Shown: one piece after another, positions 23,186 to 35,948 of the stretch | Layout: the number at the start of each line of letters is the position of its first letter | Position numbering within the stretch: position 1 is the first letter of the stretch | Origin: Struthio camelus | Lineage: Eukaryota; Chordata; Aves; Struthioniformes; Struthionidae | NCBI RefSeq assembly: GCF_040807025.1 | Contig: NC_090953.1 | Span: forward strand, 26,458,997 to 26,522,996 | Length of the DNA: 64,000 nt | Direction of reading: 5' to 3' | Notes under the pieces: generated by a model | What the model saw: only the letters and a program-made list of their open reading frames with translations | What the model was told of the DNA's origin: nothing | Database searches by the model: none | Position numbers and translations under genes: made by a program

Positions 23186-23503
23186 TCAGCAGTTTAGACT
23201 GCAGCGGGGGGGAGGCAGACACAGTCCGACGCCCCCCAGATCGAGGGAGCCCCCCGATGCGATGGGCACCCCGCCAGCGCTGAGGGAGCTCCCAACAGCA
23301 GCTGACAGAGAGGATCCCACGGCTGTGCTCTGAGGGAAGGAGGTGAGAATGGGGCCAGGCAGGGTCACCACGACCGGGGAGGCCTGGATGGCAACCGTCG
23401 AGTCAGCGCAGCGGGCGACGCACGGCTCGCTGCAGCTGCTTGCCAGTGGGGTTGGGCCAGAGGTGCCGCAGGGGCGTGGCAGGCAGGGTCTGAAGCAAGA
23501 CAT
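23186..23503 (-). CDS. Feather beta-keratin K4
   Basis: Intact frame, product identical to K1. Exon 1 lies at 24334-24371, the intron at 23525-24333 and the TATA box at 24395-24402. The gene and its intron match K3; the differences of this unit lie in the CR1 half. Confidence 0.95.
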   Translation of the reverse strand: MSCFRPCLPRPCGTSGPTPLASSCSEPCVARCADSTVAIQASPVVVTLPGPILTSFPQSTAVGSSLSAAVGSSLSAGGVPIASGGSLDLGGVGLCLPPPRCSLNC

Positions 23504-24333
23504 CTCTCTGTGAGGCAGGCAAAGCTGAAACACAGGGCAGCGGAGGGAAAACAGGGCAGAAGTTGGAGGAGCCCGGACAGCGCAGAGCGCACGGCAACTG
23601 CCCAGCCCCTGCGTTTGGAGCACAACCGGTTTAGCAAAGCCAGCCCCATGCTCGGAGGAGAACCCACAAGGAGCTGCAGGCATGGTTTGGGCAAGCCCGC
23701 AATGCCTTCCCCTTCCCCTTGCTCCCCCCTCACCTCCCCCCTCCCCCCCTCCCCGCCACGCAGGCCTTGCCCTGGCGCTGTCCTGTTAGAAACGGCCGAG
23801 CTGGAAGAGCTCTGCTCCCTCTTCTCACGCCTGCCCTCCTCACTGAGAGCGGGCCGAGGCTGCTGAGGCCTCCCTTCACCCCTGCTTTCAGAGTGACCTC
23901 AGGAGGCATGGTCGCGTGTCCTCCGAGCGACACAGCACGGGGCTGCTGACCAGCTTCCCCCATGAAATCCATCAGAGTGCACTTAAAGCACCTGTGGAAA
24001 CCGGTGGGTCATGCCACATCTCCAGAACGAACGCTTCCGCGTTCAAGATGGCAGAGGCTGCCCTTGGCTGTTTGCTTAGCGACGACCTGCTGCAGGTGGA
24101 AATTCTGGGCTACTCGCGTGCACGCAGCTGAACCCAGAGCTCCCCCTTCTGCTCTGAAAGAGCCCTCCTCTTCCCAGCGCTCCATCACCCAGCGCTCTTG
24201 CAAAGAGAAAGAGGCAGAGCTCCTGAAACGTTTCTTCCCAAGGGCCAAGCTCATCAGCCACGTTATCCAAGCTGAGTAGCCACCGTGACGGCAATTGGGC
24301 CCGTTGGAAGAGAGCGCGCGCACCCAGGCTTAC

Positions 24334-24402
24334 CTAGTTCCCCAAGGAAAGTGAGGCAAAGAGAGGAGGATGGCAGAGCCTGGCGCAGCACAGGCTTTTA
24401 TG
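24334..24402 (-). promoter_or_regulatory. TATA core promoter and exon 1 of K4
   Basis: TATA box at 24402-24395, probable start near 24371, donor with the exon ending at 24334. Unchanged. Confidence 0.8.
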
Positions 24403-25774
24403 CTGTGTCCCAGAGCCCCAGGGGACCCAAAACATTCCTTGCGCGTGAAGCACCTGGACGCATGGTTGTTGCTGCTGCTTGCAGAGGTCTCGCTGGTGAC
24501 TAAGGCCTGGCCTCTCTCACCTGAAATGTTTTGCTCCCCCGTCATACGAGTTGACGTTGAGATGACTAGTCTGTGTCCCAGCCACCGCTCGGGGCTCCTA
24601 GGGCCCGCCAACTCGGAGGTCTCAGGCTAGCTGTCCGTAGGGGTTTTAAGTGGCTTTGCGTCATGCCGATGGCCTTTGGCTCATCCCCCTCTTTGTGGTG
24701 AGCACGGCCATCAGGCATGGCGAAAGTCAGCCGTGAAGGACACCTCAAGTCAGCTCTCGAGTGCTTTTGGTGGAGGGACTCAGGCTGACCCTGAGAGACA
24801 TCCCTCCCCGCAGGTGACGCATGGCAGACGCTGAGGAGATGGTGGGCTAAGTTCAGGGAGGGAGGACGTGAAGACTGCACAGGCCCGTGAGGGAGAGGAG
24901 ACTCAAGCCTCCAGGCTCGTGGCAAAGCCCAACAGCAAGGAAGGAGCCTTGCGAGCTGCAGGGAAGCGCCCTTGGGGCAGCAGTGAGGGCCGTGATGATG
25001 TTGCTGGAGCTGGTCAGGCTGCGCCACAGCCTCTTTCTGCTGCCTTGGAGCGTGGGCACGAAGGCAGGTTCATGACGAGGAAGACAAAGCCAGAGAGCGG
25101 GGCAGTCCCCTCCAGGGCGGAAAGGGCAAGCGGTGGCTCTCGGGGAGCGCCAGAGCCCTGTGCTTTGGGGACTTGCCTGGGCCTTCGTGCTCCTTCCAGC
25201 CGGGGGTCTGGGCTCTGCTCGGGCAGTGGAGAAGCTCGTGGAAACAAGCAGCTCAAGGTGTAGGAGGGAGATCAAAGAGGCTCCTGCGTCCTTCCCTGGA
25301 AGGAAAGCGGCCCCCACCCAAATGGCCCCGTTTTGCCCAGCAAGTTCGTCCCGGAGGCCAAAAGCCTGCACGGCCTGCTTTTTAGGAGTGGCTCGGAGCA
25401 GCGAGCCACAAGCTCACGGCCGTTTCTCCTGGGTCAGGGATGGCGTGGCCCGTTCAAGGCATTTTCATTCCAGAGCAACGCTGGATGAGGCTCCCGGAGC
25501 AGGTGGGAGCGAGCCTTCGTACTGTGGGAGAGTTGGGAAAATCCCTGAACTCCAGGGAAACGTGAGTCACCCTGCTGTTGGCTTCAGGGAGGACGGTGTC
25601 CTGGCCTCGGCCGTGCCCGGGATACCGAGCTCACGTCCTCATTCTTCCTGAAGTGCCGCTTTCCTGAAGGGCATTTCCAAGCGGTTTGCATTACTGCTGA
25701 AACCACTGGTGCCTCGGTGCAGTCTCGTGCTCCTGCCTTCCAGCCTTTTTGTGGCTGGGCAAGGGCCCGGGTGA

Positions 25775-26867
25775 CTCAGCGCGTTGCAAAACAGTCACGG
25801 TGGGAAGGAACCTCTAAAGGTCCTCAGGGCCGACCTCCTGCTCCAAGCAGGCCGAACTTCCCAGCTACATCGGGAGGCTCGGAGTCGGAACACCGACACA
25901 CACACACACACGGAGATGCCGGCGTCCCTCGCGCAGCCTGTTCCAGGGCGGCACCGTACTCTCTGAGACTTGTGTTTCCATTGCAGCAGCTGGGTTTTCC
26001 CTTCCCCTCCTGCCCCCTCGGCCTCTCCTCCTGCGGCACGTGCTTCAGCCCCAGCCGACTCGGTCTGGCCCTGGGCCTGGAGCTCTCTCCAGGTTTTTGG
26101 CATGTCTCTCTCTGGTCCGGGGGGACCCAAACTGGGCACTGCAGTTCCGGAGTTGCCCCAGCAGTGAGGAGGGAAGAGCGTGGCTCGCTTTGCTCAGCTT
26201 GCGTTGAACCGTTTGAGTTGGAAGGGGCCTCTGGAAGTGAGCTGGTCCCACCCCTTGCTCGAAGCAGGGGCGCCTAGGTCGGCTGGCTCACGGACGTGTC
26301 TAGGCAAGTTCTTGCCTCTCTCCAAGAACGGCAAGCCAACAACCCCGCTCTTCCAAAGCCTGGCCATCCCCATGCTGCAACAGAGTCTCAAGCTTAATCT
26401 ATGTTCTATCTAGGGGGATGTCACCGTGTTACAACTTGTGTCCTTTGCTCCTTGTCCTATCGCTGTGACATCCTTCAGAAGGAGTCTGGCTCCTCCTCTT
26501 TCTGCTCCCACGGGGCAACCGCAGAGAGCAATAAGATCTCCCCGAGCCTTCTCTTCCTAGGGCTGCATGCAACGAGGTCTCCCAGCCTCTCCTCCTATGT
26601 CCCATGCATCAGACCCCAATCACCCTGCTGACCCTGTCCGCCTCGCCGGCACTCGCTCCACAAGGGCAAGGTCTTCCCAGGCCGCGGGATTCAAGACTGG
26701 ACGCCCTGTTGCGCACGCAGCCTCCCAAGCGCCAAGGAGAGGGGGAGGATCCCTGCCCTCGCCCTGCTGGCTGCACTCTTGCCAACCAGGACGTGGCTGT
26801 CCGTCCTCGCAGCCAGGGCGCGCTGCTGACCCAGGGCTGGCTTCTTGTCCTCCTGCACGCCCAACCG
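25775..26867 (-). mobile_element. Two adjacent CR1 fragments, copy in unit 5
   Basis: Same pair of fragments, but 3 bp shorter: one CTT-type step is lost near 26493 in a CT-rich stretch. Confidence 0.75.
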
Positions 26868-26986
26868 CCCTGCCCACCCCTCCCCCCTACCACCACCACC
26901 CCCACCACCACCACCCGAGATGCTTTGAAGCACGCTGCTCTCTCGCCAGTCAGCCTCCAGCCTGCCCGGTGTTATTGCAGGCCAGG

Positions 26987-29078
26987 GCAGGACGAGCCTT
27001 TGCCGTTGTTGAACTGCAGGCACCTCCTGTCAGCCCCTTTCTCCAGCCCGGGCAGTTTCCCCTGAACACCAGCCTGGGCCCCCAGTGCGTCAGCTGCCTG
27101 CCCCCTGACTGGCCTCTTGCAAAAGTGTGCTGAAAGCACCCTGTTGCACCGTTCACGTTGCTCAGGACACTGTCCAGTCAGGTTTTGAAGGTCTCCAGGG
27201 ATGGAGACTCCGCAACCGCTGTGGGCAGCGTGTCCCAGTGCTTGGCCAGCCTCACCACTCACAAATTTTCTCTTATGTTCGGATGAAATGTTCTGGGTCT
27301 CGGTTTGTGCCTGTTGCCCCTGGTCTGTTCACCGCATAACACTGAAAAGAATCTGGCGCCATCTTTGCTACAGCCTGCCACCGGTGTTCGTGCACCCTGA
27401 CAAGATCCCCCGAGCCTTCTGCCGGCCCAACAGTCCCAGCTCTCCCAGCCTCTGCTCGCAGCACAGGCGCTCCAGCCCCTTCATCATCTTTGTGGCCCTT
27501 TGCTGGGCTTGCTGCAGAAGGGCCGCGTCTTTCTTGCCCTGGGGAGCCCAGAGCTGGACGCAGCCCTCCGGATGCGCTCTCGCCAGCGCCGTGCAGAGGG
27601 CAGTCATCAACGCCCTCGACCTGGGGGCTCTTTGGAATGCAGCTAAAGGATGACGCTGGCCGCCTGGCTGCGAAGGAACGTTGCTGGCTCATGTTCAACT
27701 CGCTCTCCCCCGCCGCCGCCCCCCGGACCCTTCGCTCCTTCTCTGCAAAGCTGCTTTCCAGGCGGTCGGCCCCGAACACGCACTGGTGCATGGGGTTATG
27801 AACGTTGAGGTCCCTGCGGGTATCTGAGGGTATCCCTGATACCCTCGCGGTGTATCAGCCACCCCTCCCAGTTGCGTATGAGCTGCAAAGCTGCTGAGGG
27901 TGCACGGGGGTGCCTTCATTAATGAAGAGGTCATTAATGAAGAGGCTGGACAGCACAGCACCCAGAATCGAGCCCCTGGGGGACGCCAGTGGTGGCTGGC
28001 CTCCAGCCGGTCTTTGTGCGGCTGATCACAGCCCTCGTGATGAACAGCATCTGCTGCTCTCCCCTCACCCACCAACTCCGCCATCTCATCGTAGAAGGCC
28101 CGTGCACTCGTGCATGTCCAGTTTGTTTAAATATTCCCCAACCTGATCCTCCTCCACCGAGGGCAAGTCTGCCTCAGCCTGCACTGCCCCCTGGTTTCAG
28201 GGCGCGGGCATGCCTGACGTGCGGTCGTCCTGGCAAAGCCCAAGGCAAAGACGGCCTTCAGTGCCTTGGCCTTTTCTTTGTCCTTTGGCACCAGCTCCCC
28301 ATTCCCAGTCAGCAGAGGGCCCACATTTTCTCTGCTCTGTCTTTTGCCGCTGAGGTACCCGTAGAAACACCTCTTGTTGCCCTTCACGTCCCTCGTCAGA
28401 TTAAGCCCCAGGTGGCCTTTGGCCTTCCTAACCCCATCCCTGCCTGCTTGGACAGTGTCTCTGTATTCTTCCCAGGGCACATGTCCCTGCCTCCACCTCC
28501 CGTACGCTTCCTTGGAACGTCTGAGTTGGGCCAGGAGCTCCTTATGCCTCCACGCAGGCCTCCTGCCGCCTTAGCTTGTTGGGATGGACCATTCTGGAGC
28601 TTGGAGGAGGTGATCCCTGAAACTCAGCCATCCCTCCTGGACCCGCTCCTCTCTCCAGGATGGTGTGCCAGGGGATTCTCCCGAGCAGAGCCCGGAAGAG
28701 GCCACAGTCTGCTCTTCTGAAGTCCAGGGCTGTGCTCGTGGTTCGGGGCTTTTCTTCCTCCCGTCCGGAGCCCGAACTCCATCTGCTGATCACTGTGCCG
28801 GGGTTGCTCCCAGCCTTCCCGGTCCCGACCACTTAGATCTTCCTTGTGTGCAAGCATGAGGTCCAGCAGAGCGCCTGCCCTCGTCAGCGCCTCCCGTCAC
28901 CTGTGTCAGGAACTTGTCGTCAAGGCCCTCCAGAAGCCTCCTGGGTTGCCCGTCTTGGACAGGGAGCTTTCTGTGATGAAAGCCCACAGCACAGGCGTTT
29001 CTGCAAGGTGAATGCAGGATCTCCTCCTGACAGCGAAGGCAGTTAAAGCAGTCCATGGGTGGCCCCTACTTGCTTGGC
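26987..29078 (-). mobile_element. CR1 ORF2 relic with hairpin replacement, copy in unit 5
   Basis: Same as in unit 4, with the inverted repeat at 27826-27846. Confidence 0.88.
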
Positions 29079-29701
29079 CAGCCTCTGAGAGGAGAAGCAG
29101 AGCAGCCTGATGCTCCCCGGCGGAGGCATCGGAAGCAGCTGTGACGCCAAGCACAGCACTTCTCCCCGCACCCGACCTCCAGTCCGCTTCCTTTGTCCCC
29201 CACTGCCCCGTGAGCGCAAGCGCTCCAGAAGGCAGCCCCCAGGAGTGACGGCGCTCCCTCCCTCTGCGCTCTGGAAGTGGAGCTGTGAGTCCAGATCTCA
29301 GTGGGAGCTCAAGCTTCTGCCTCACGGGCGGCTTTCTTTGGCGCCCTTGCGTTTTCACACCCCTTTTTTGACCACCCTCACAGTAAAGCAGTCGTCTGCT
29401 GTGTGTTCAAGCGGGATTTGCGGGATTTCAGCTTGTGCCTACTACTGCTTGGCCTCTCGTGGGGCACCAGTGAGAAGCAGCTGGCTCTTTCTTCTTTACT
29501 CCCCTGCCCCTGCCCCTGCCCCTGCCCCCTCCACCGCCTCAGGGATGGACACGTATCGATAAGGTCCCCCCGAGCCTGCTCTTCTCCAAGCTAAACCCTG
29601 CCTCCTCAGCTCCCGGCTGACCGGCAGAGCGCGGTAAGCGCAGGACAGAGGGGAGCGCTTTTCCACGCAGAGCGGGCGGCTAACGGAGGCTGGAGGAGAA
29701 A

Positions 29702-29747
29702 GAAACACCACCACAAGTCTCCAGCTATGCTGCACCACGTCTTTAAT
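29702..29747 (-). terminator. Poly(A) signal and downstream element, K5
   Basis: ATTAAA on minus at 29747-29742 with the GT-rich element ending at 29702. Confidence 0.75.
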
Positions 29748-30052
29748 GAGAAGGAAGGAAAAAAGGCAGTGAAGCAGTACAGAGACCAAGACACCCGTTT
29801 GCAGGGTTCAAGAGGAGAGTCAGCCAAGAGGAAGAGCAGGAGCTCTTTCTCAAGGAGCTCCGAGTAAAGCAGAGCCAGAGGCAGCGTGGCAAGCCCGGCC
29901 ATGCAGCGAGAAGCAGCTGGCACCGTTCCCTCGCCCCCGGGGGGCCGGGCGTACCCAGCTCATCTGCAAGCCATGGCCATGCTTGCAGCCTCGGCTCCCC
30001 ATTTCCTTCCAGGTTCCTGGCTGGTGGCTCCGAAGGGGATGATCCGCTGGCT

Positions 30053-30370
30053 TCAGCAGTTTAGACTGCAGCGGGGGGGAGGCAGACACAGTCCGACGCC
30101 CCCCAGATCGAGGGAGCCCCCCGATGCGATGGGCACCCCGCCAGCGCTGAGGGAGCTCCCAACAGCAGCTGACAGAGAGGATCCCACGGCTGTGCTCTGA
30201 GGGAAGGAGGTGAGAATGGGGCCAGGCAGGGTCACCACGACCGGGGAGGCCTGGATGGCAACCGTCGAGTCAGCGCAGCGGGCGACGCACGGCTCGCTGC
30301 AGCTGCTTGCCAGTGGGGTTGGGCCAGAGGTGCCGCAGGGGCGTGGCAGGCAGGGTCTGAAGCAAGACAT
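30053..30370 (-). CDS. Feather beta-keratin K5
   Basis: Intact frame, product identical to K1. Exon 1 lies at 31201-31238, the intron at 30392-31200 and the TATA box at 31262-31269. The intronic C-tract is an almost unbroken run of C on plus. A C at about 31119 in the intron is shared with K6 and K7 only. The 3' UTR has a private C-to-A near 29829. Confidence 0.95.
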   Translation of the reverse strand: MSCFRPCLPRPCGTSGPTPLASSCSEPCVARCADSTVAIQASPVVVTLPGPILTSFPQSTAVGSSLSAAVGSSLSAGGVPIASGGSLDLGGVGLCLPPPRCSLNC

Positions 30371-31200
30371 CTCTCTGTGAGGCAGGCAAAGCTGAAACAC
30401 AGGGCAGCGGAGGGAAAACAGGGCAGAAGTTGGAGGAGCCCGGACAGCGCAGAGCGCACGGCAACTGCCCAGCCCCTGCGTTTGGAGCACAACCGGTTTA
30501 GCAAAGCCAGCCCCATGCTCGGAGGAGAACCCACAAGGAGCTGCAGGCATGGTTTGGGCAAGCCCGCAATGCCTTCCCCTTCCCCTTGCTCCCCCCTCAC
30601 CTCCCCCCTCCCCCCCCCCCCGCCACGCAGGCCTTGCCCTGGCGCTGTCCTGTTAGAAACGGCCGAGCTGGAAGAGCTCTGCTCCCTCTTCTCACGCCTG
30701 CCCTCCTCACTGAGAGCGGGCCGAGGCTGCTGAGGCCTCCCTTCACCCCTGCTTTCAGAGTGACCTCAGGAGGCATGGTCGCGTGTCCTCCGAGCGACAC
30801 AGCACGGGGCTGCTGACCAGCTTCCCCCATGAAATCCATCAGAGTGCACTTAAAGCACCTGTGGAAACCGGTGGGTCATGCCACATCTCCAGAACGAACG
30901 CTTCCGCGTTCAAGATGGCAGAGGCTGCCCTTGGCTGTTTGCTTAGCGACGACCTGCTGCAGGTGGAAATTCTGGGCTACTCGCGTGCACGCAGCTGAAC
31001 CCAGAGCTCCCCCTTCTGCTCTGAAAGAGCCCTCCTCTTCCCAGCGCTCCATCACCCAGCGCTCTTGCAAAGAGAAAGAGGCAGAGCTCCTGAAACGTTT
31101 CTTCCCAAGGGCCAAGCCCATCAGCCACGTTATCCAAGCTGAGTAGCCACCGTGACGGCAATTGGGCCCGTTGGAAGAGAGCGCGCGCACCCAGGCTTAC

Positions 31201-31269
31201 CTAGTTCCCCAAGGAAAGTGAGGCAAAGAGAGGAGGATGGCAGAGCCTGGCGCAGCACAGGCTTTTATG
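31201..31269 (-). promoter_or_regulatory. TATA core promoter and exon 1 of K5
   Basis: TATA box at 31269-31262, probable start near 31238, donor with the exon ending at 31201. Unchanged. Confidence 0.8.
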
Positions 31270-32641
31270 CTGTGTCCCAGAGCCCCAGGGGACCCAAAAC
31301 ATTCCTTGCGCGTGAAGCACCTGGACGCATGGTTGTTGCTGCTGCTTGCAGAGGTCTCGCTGGTGACTAAGGCCTGGCCTCTCTCACCTGAAATGTTTTG
31401 CTCCCCCGTCATACGAGTTGACGTTGAGATGACTAGTCTGTGTCCCAGCCACCGCTCGGGGCTCCTAGGGCCCGCCAACTCGGAGGTCTCAGGCTAGCTG
31501 TCCGTAGGGGTTTTAAGTGGCTTTGCGTCATGCCGATGGCCTTTGGCTCATCCCCCTCTTTGTGGTGAGCACGGCCATCAGGCATGGCGAAAGTCAGCCG
31601 TGAAGGACACCTCAAGTCAGCTCTCGAGTGCTTTTGGTGGAGGGACTCAGGCTGACCCTGAGAGACATCCCTCCCCGCAGGTGACGCATGGCAGACGCTG
31701 AGGAGATGGTGGGCTAAGTTCAGGGAGGGAGGACGTGAAGACTGCACAGGCCCGTGAGGGAGAGGAGACTCAAGCCTCCAGGCTCGTGGCAAAGCCCAAC
31801 AGCAAGGAAGGAGCCTTGCGAGCTGCAGGGAAGCGCCCTTGGGGCAGCAGTGAGGGCCGTGATGATGTTGCTGGAGCTGGTCAGGCTGCGCCACAGCCTC
31901 TTTCTGCTGCCTTGGAGCGTGGGCACGAAGGCAGGTTCATGACGAGGAAGACAAAGCCAGAGAGCGGGGCAGTCCCCTCCAGGGCGGAAAGGGCAAGCGG
32001 TGGCTCTCGGGGAGCGCCAGAGCCCTGTGCTTTGGGGACTTGCCTGGGCCTTCGTGCTCCTTCCAGCCGGGGGTCTGGGCTCTGCTCGGGCAGTGGAGAA
32101 GCTCGTGGAAACAAGCAGCTCAAGGTGTAGGAGGGAGATCAAAGAGGCTCCTGCGTCCTTCCCTGGAAGGAAAGCGGCCCCCACCCAAATGGCCCCGTTT
32201 TGCCCAGCAAGTTCGTCCCGGAGGCCAAAAGCCTGCACGGCCTGCTTTTTAGGAGTGGCTCGGAGCAGCGAGCCACAAGCTCACGGCCGTTTCTCCTGGG
32301 TCAGGGATGGCGTGGCCCGTTCAAGGCATTTTCATTCCAGAGCAACGCTGGATGAGGCTCCCGGAGCAGGTGGGAGCGAGCCTTCGTACTGTGGGAGAGT
32401 TGGGAAAATCCCTGAACTCCAGGGAAACGTGAGTCACCCTGCTGTTGGCTTCAGGGAGGACGGTGTCCTGGCCTCGGCCGTGCCCGGGATACCGAGCTCA
32501 CGTCCTCATTCTTCCTGAAGTGCCGCTTTCCTGAAGGGCATTTCCAAGCGGTTTGCATTACTGCTGAAACCACTGGTGCCTCGGTGCAGTCTCGTGCTCC
32601 TGCCTTCCAGCCTTTTTGTGGCTGGGCAAGGGCCCGGGTGA

Positions 32642-33737
32642 CTCAGCGCGTTGCAAAACAGTCACGGTGGGAAGGAACCTCTAAAGGTCCTCAGGGCCGA
32701 CCTCCTGCTCCAAGCAGGCCGAACTTCCCAGCTACATCGGGAGGCTCGGAGTCGGAACACCGACACACACACACACACGGAGATGCCGGCGTCCCTCGCG
32801 CAGCCTGTTCCAGGGCGGCACCGTACTCTCTGAGACTTGTGTTTCCATTGCAGCAGCTGGGTTTTCCCTTCCCCTCCTGCCCCCTCGGCCTCTCCTCCTG
32901 CGGCACGTGCTTCAGCCCCAGCCGACTCGGTCTGGCCCTGGGCCTGGAGCTCTCTCCAGGTTTTTGGCATGTCTCTCTCTGGTCCGGGGGGACCCAAACT
33001 GGGCACTGCAGTTCCGGAGTTGCCCCAGCAGTGAGGAGGGAAGAGCGTGGCTCGCTTTGCTCAGCTTGCGTTGAACCGTTTGAGTTGGAAGGGGCCTCTG
33101 GAAGTGAGCTGGTCCCACCCCTTGCTCGAAGCAGGGGCGCCTAGGTCGGCTGGCTCACGGACGTGTCTAGGCAAGTTCTTGCCTCTCTCCAAGAACGGCA
33201 AGCCAACAACCCCGCTCTTCCAAAGCCTGGCCATCCCCATGCTGCAACAGAGTCTCAAGCTTAATCTATGTTCTATCTAGGGGGATGTCACCGTGTTACA
33301 ACTTGTGTCCTTTGCTCCTTGTCCTATCGCTGTGACATCCTTCAGAAGGAGTCTGGCTCCTCCTTCTCTTTCTGCTCCCACGGGGCAACCGCAGAGAGCA
33401 ATAAGATCTCCCCGAGCCTTCTCTTCCTAGGGCTGCATGCAACGAGGTCTCCCAGCCTCTCCTCCTATGTCCCATGCATCAGACCCCAATCACCCTGCTG
33501 ACCCTGTCCGCCTCGCCGGCACTCGCTCCACAAGGGCAAGGTCTTCCCAGGCCGCGGGATTCAAGACTGGACGCCCTGTTGCGCACGCAGCCTCCCAAGC
33601 GCCAAGGAGAGGGGGAGGATCCCTGCCCTCGCCCTGCTGGCTGCACTCTTGCCAACCAGGACGTGGCTGTCCGTCCTCGCAGCCAGGGCGCGCTGCTGAC
33701 CCAGGGCTGGCTTCTTGTCCTCCTGCACGCCCAACCG
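32642..33737 (-). mobile_element. Two adjacent CR1 fragments, copy in unit 6
   Basis: Same pair of fragments at full length (the 3-bp loss of unit 5 is absent). Confidence 0.75.
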
Positions 33738-33856
33738 CCCTGCCCACCCCTCCCCCCTACCACCACCACCCCCACCACCACCACCCGAGATGCTTTGAAG
33801 CACGCTGCTCTCTCGCCAGTCAGCCTCCAGCCTGCCCGGTGTTATTGCAGGCCAGG

Positions 33857-35948
33857 GCAGGACGAGCCTTTGCCGTTGTTGAACTGCAGGCACCTCCTGT
33901 CAGCCCCTTTCTCCAGCCCGGGCAGTTTCCCCTGAACACCAGCCCGGGCCCCCAGTGCGTCAGCTGCCTGCCCCCTGACTGGCCTCTTGCAAAAGTGTGC
34001 TGAAAGCACCCTGTTGCACCGTTCACGTTGCTCAGGACACTGTCCAGTCAGGTTTTGAAGGTCTCCAGGGATGGAGACTCCGCAACCGCTGTGGGCAGCG
34101 TGTCCCAGTGCTTGGCCAGCCTCACCACTCACAAGTTTTCTCTTATGTTCGGATGAAATGTTCTGGGTCTCGGTTTGTGCCTGTTGCCCCTGGTCTGTTC
34201 ACCGCATAACACTGAAAAGAATCTGGCGCCATCTTTGCTACAGCCTGCCACCGGTGTTCGTGCACCCTGACAAGATCCCCCGAGCCTTCTGCCGGCCCAA
34301 CAGTCCCAGCTCTCCCAGCCTCTGCTCGCAGCACAGGCGCTCCAGCCCCTTCATCATCTTTGTGGCCCTTTGCTGGGCTTGCTGCAGAAGGGCCGCGTCT
34401 TTCTTGCCCTGGGGAGCCCAGAGCTGGACGCAGCCCTCCGGATGCGCTCTCGCCAGCGCCGTGCAGAGGGCAGTCATCAACGCCCTCGACCTGGGGGCTC
34501 TTTGGAATGCAGCTAAAGGATGACGCTGGCCGCCTGGCTGCGAAGGAACGTTGCTGGCTCATGTTCAACTCACTCTCCCCCGCCGCCGCCCCCCGGACCC
34601 TTCGCTCCTTCTCTGCAAAGCTGCTTTCCAGGCGGTCGGCCCCGAACACGCACTGGTGCATGGGGTTATGAACGTTGAGGTCCCTGCGGGTATCTGAGGG
34701 TATCCCTGATACCCTCGCGGTGTATCAGCCACCCCTCCCAGTTGCGTATGAGCTGCAAAGCTGCTGAGGGTGCACGGGGGTGCCTTCATTAATGAAGAGG
34801 TCATTAATGAAGAGGCTGGACAGCACAGCACCCAGAATCGAGCCCCTGGGGGACGCCAGTGGTGGCTGGCCTCCAGCCGGTCTTTGTGCGGCTGATCACA
34901 GCCCTCGTGATGAACAGCATCTGCTGCTCTCCCCTCACCCACCAACTCCGCCATCTCATCGTAGAAGGCCCGTGCACTCGTGCATGTCCAGTTTGTTTAA
35001 ATATTCCCCAACCTGATCCTCCTCCACCGAGGGCAAGTCTGCCTCAGCCTGCACTGCCCCCTGGTTTCAGGGCGCGGGCATGCCTGACGTGCGGTCGTCC
35101 TGGCAAAGCCCAAGGCAAAGACGGCCTTCAGTGCCTTGGCCTTTTCTTTGTCCTTTGGCACCAGCTCCCCATTCCCAGTCAGCAGAGGGCCCACATTTTC
35201 TCTGCTCTGTCTTTTGCCGCTGAGGTACCCGTAGAAACACCTCTTGTTGCCCTTCACGTCCCTCGTCAGATTAAGCCCCAGGTGGCCTTTGGCCTTCCTA
35301 ACCCCATCCCTGCCTGCTTGGACAGTGTCTCTGTATTCTTCCCAGGGCACATGTCCCTGCCTCCACCTCCCGTACGCTTCCTTGGAACGTCTGAGTTGGG
35401 CCAGGAGCTCCTTATGCCTCCACGCAGGCCTCCTGCCGCCTTAGCTTGTTGGGATGGACCATTCTGGAGCTTGGAGGAGGTGATCCCTGAAACTCAGCCA
35501 TCCCTCCTGGACCCGCTCCTCTCTCCAGGATGGTGTGCCAGGGGATTCTCCCGAGCAGAGCCCGGAAGAGGCCACAGTCTGCTCTTCTGAAGTCCAGGGC
35601 TGTGCTCGTGGTTCGGGGCTTTTCTTCCTCCCGTCCGGAGCCCGAACTCCATCTGCTGATCACTGTGCCGGGGTTGCTCCCAGCCTTCCCGGTCCCGACC
35701 ACTTAGATCTTCCTTGTGTGCAAGCATGAGGTCCAGCAGAGCGCCTGCCCTCGTCAGCGCCTCCCGTCACCTGTGTCAGGAACTTGTCGTCAAGGCCCTC
35801 CAGAAGCCTCCTGGGTTGCCCGTCTTGGACAGGGAGCTTTCTGTGATGAAAGCCCACAGCACAGGCGTTTCTGCAAGGTGAATGCAGGATCTCCTCCTGA
35901 CAGCGAAGGCAGTTAAAGCAGTCCATGGGTGGCCCCTACTTGCTTGGC
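33857..35948 (-). mobile_element. CR1 ORF2 relic with hairpin replacement, copy in unit 6
   Basis: Same relic with the inverted repeat at 34696-34716. Just beyond it, in the spacer, a G-to-A near 36221 is private to this unit. Confidence 0.88.

Larger units (their letters stand above)
18758..25621. repeat. Tandem amplicon unit 4 (6864 bp)
   Basis: It is 11 bp longer than units 2 and 3 because a 9-bp segment of the CR1 relic is replaced by 20 bp that create a perfect hairpin (20965-20985). Otherwise the layout is unchanged, with three CCCCTG hexamers and keratin gene K4. Confidence 0.97.
25622..32488. repeat. Tandem amplicon unit 5 (6867 bp)
   Basis: Compared with unit 2 it lacks 3 bp in a CTT-rich stretch near 26493, has the 11-bp hairpin replacement (27826-27846), and has a fourth CCCCTG hexamer near 29510-29530. 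The intronic C-tract is nearly uninterrupted near 30605-30622. It carries keratin gene K5. Confidence 0.97.
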
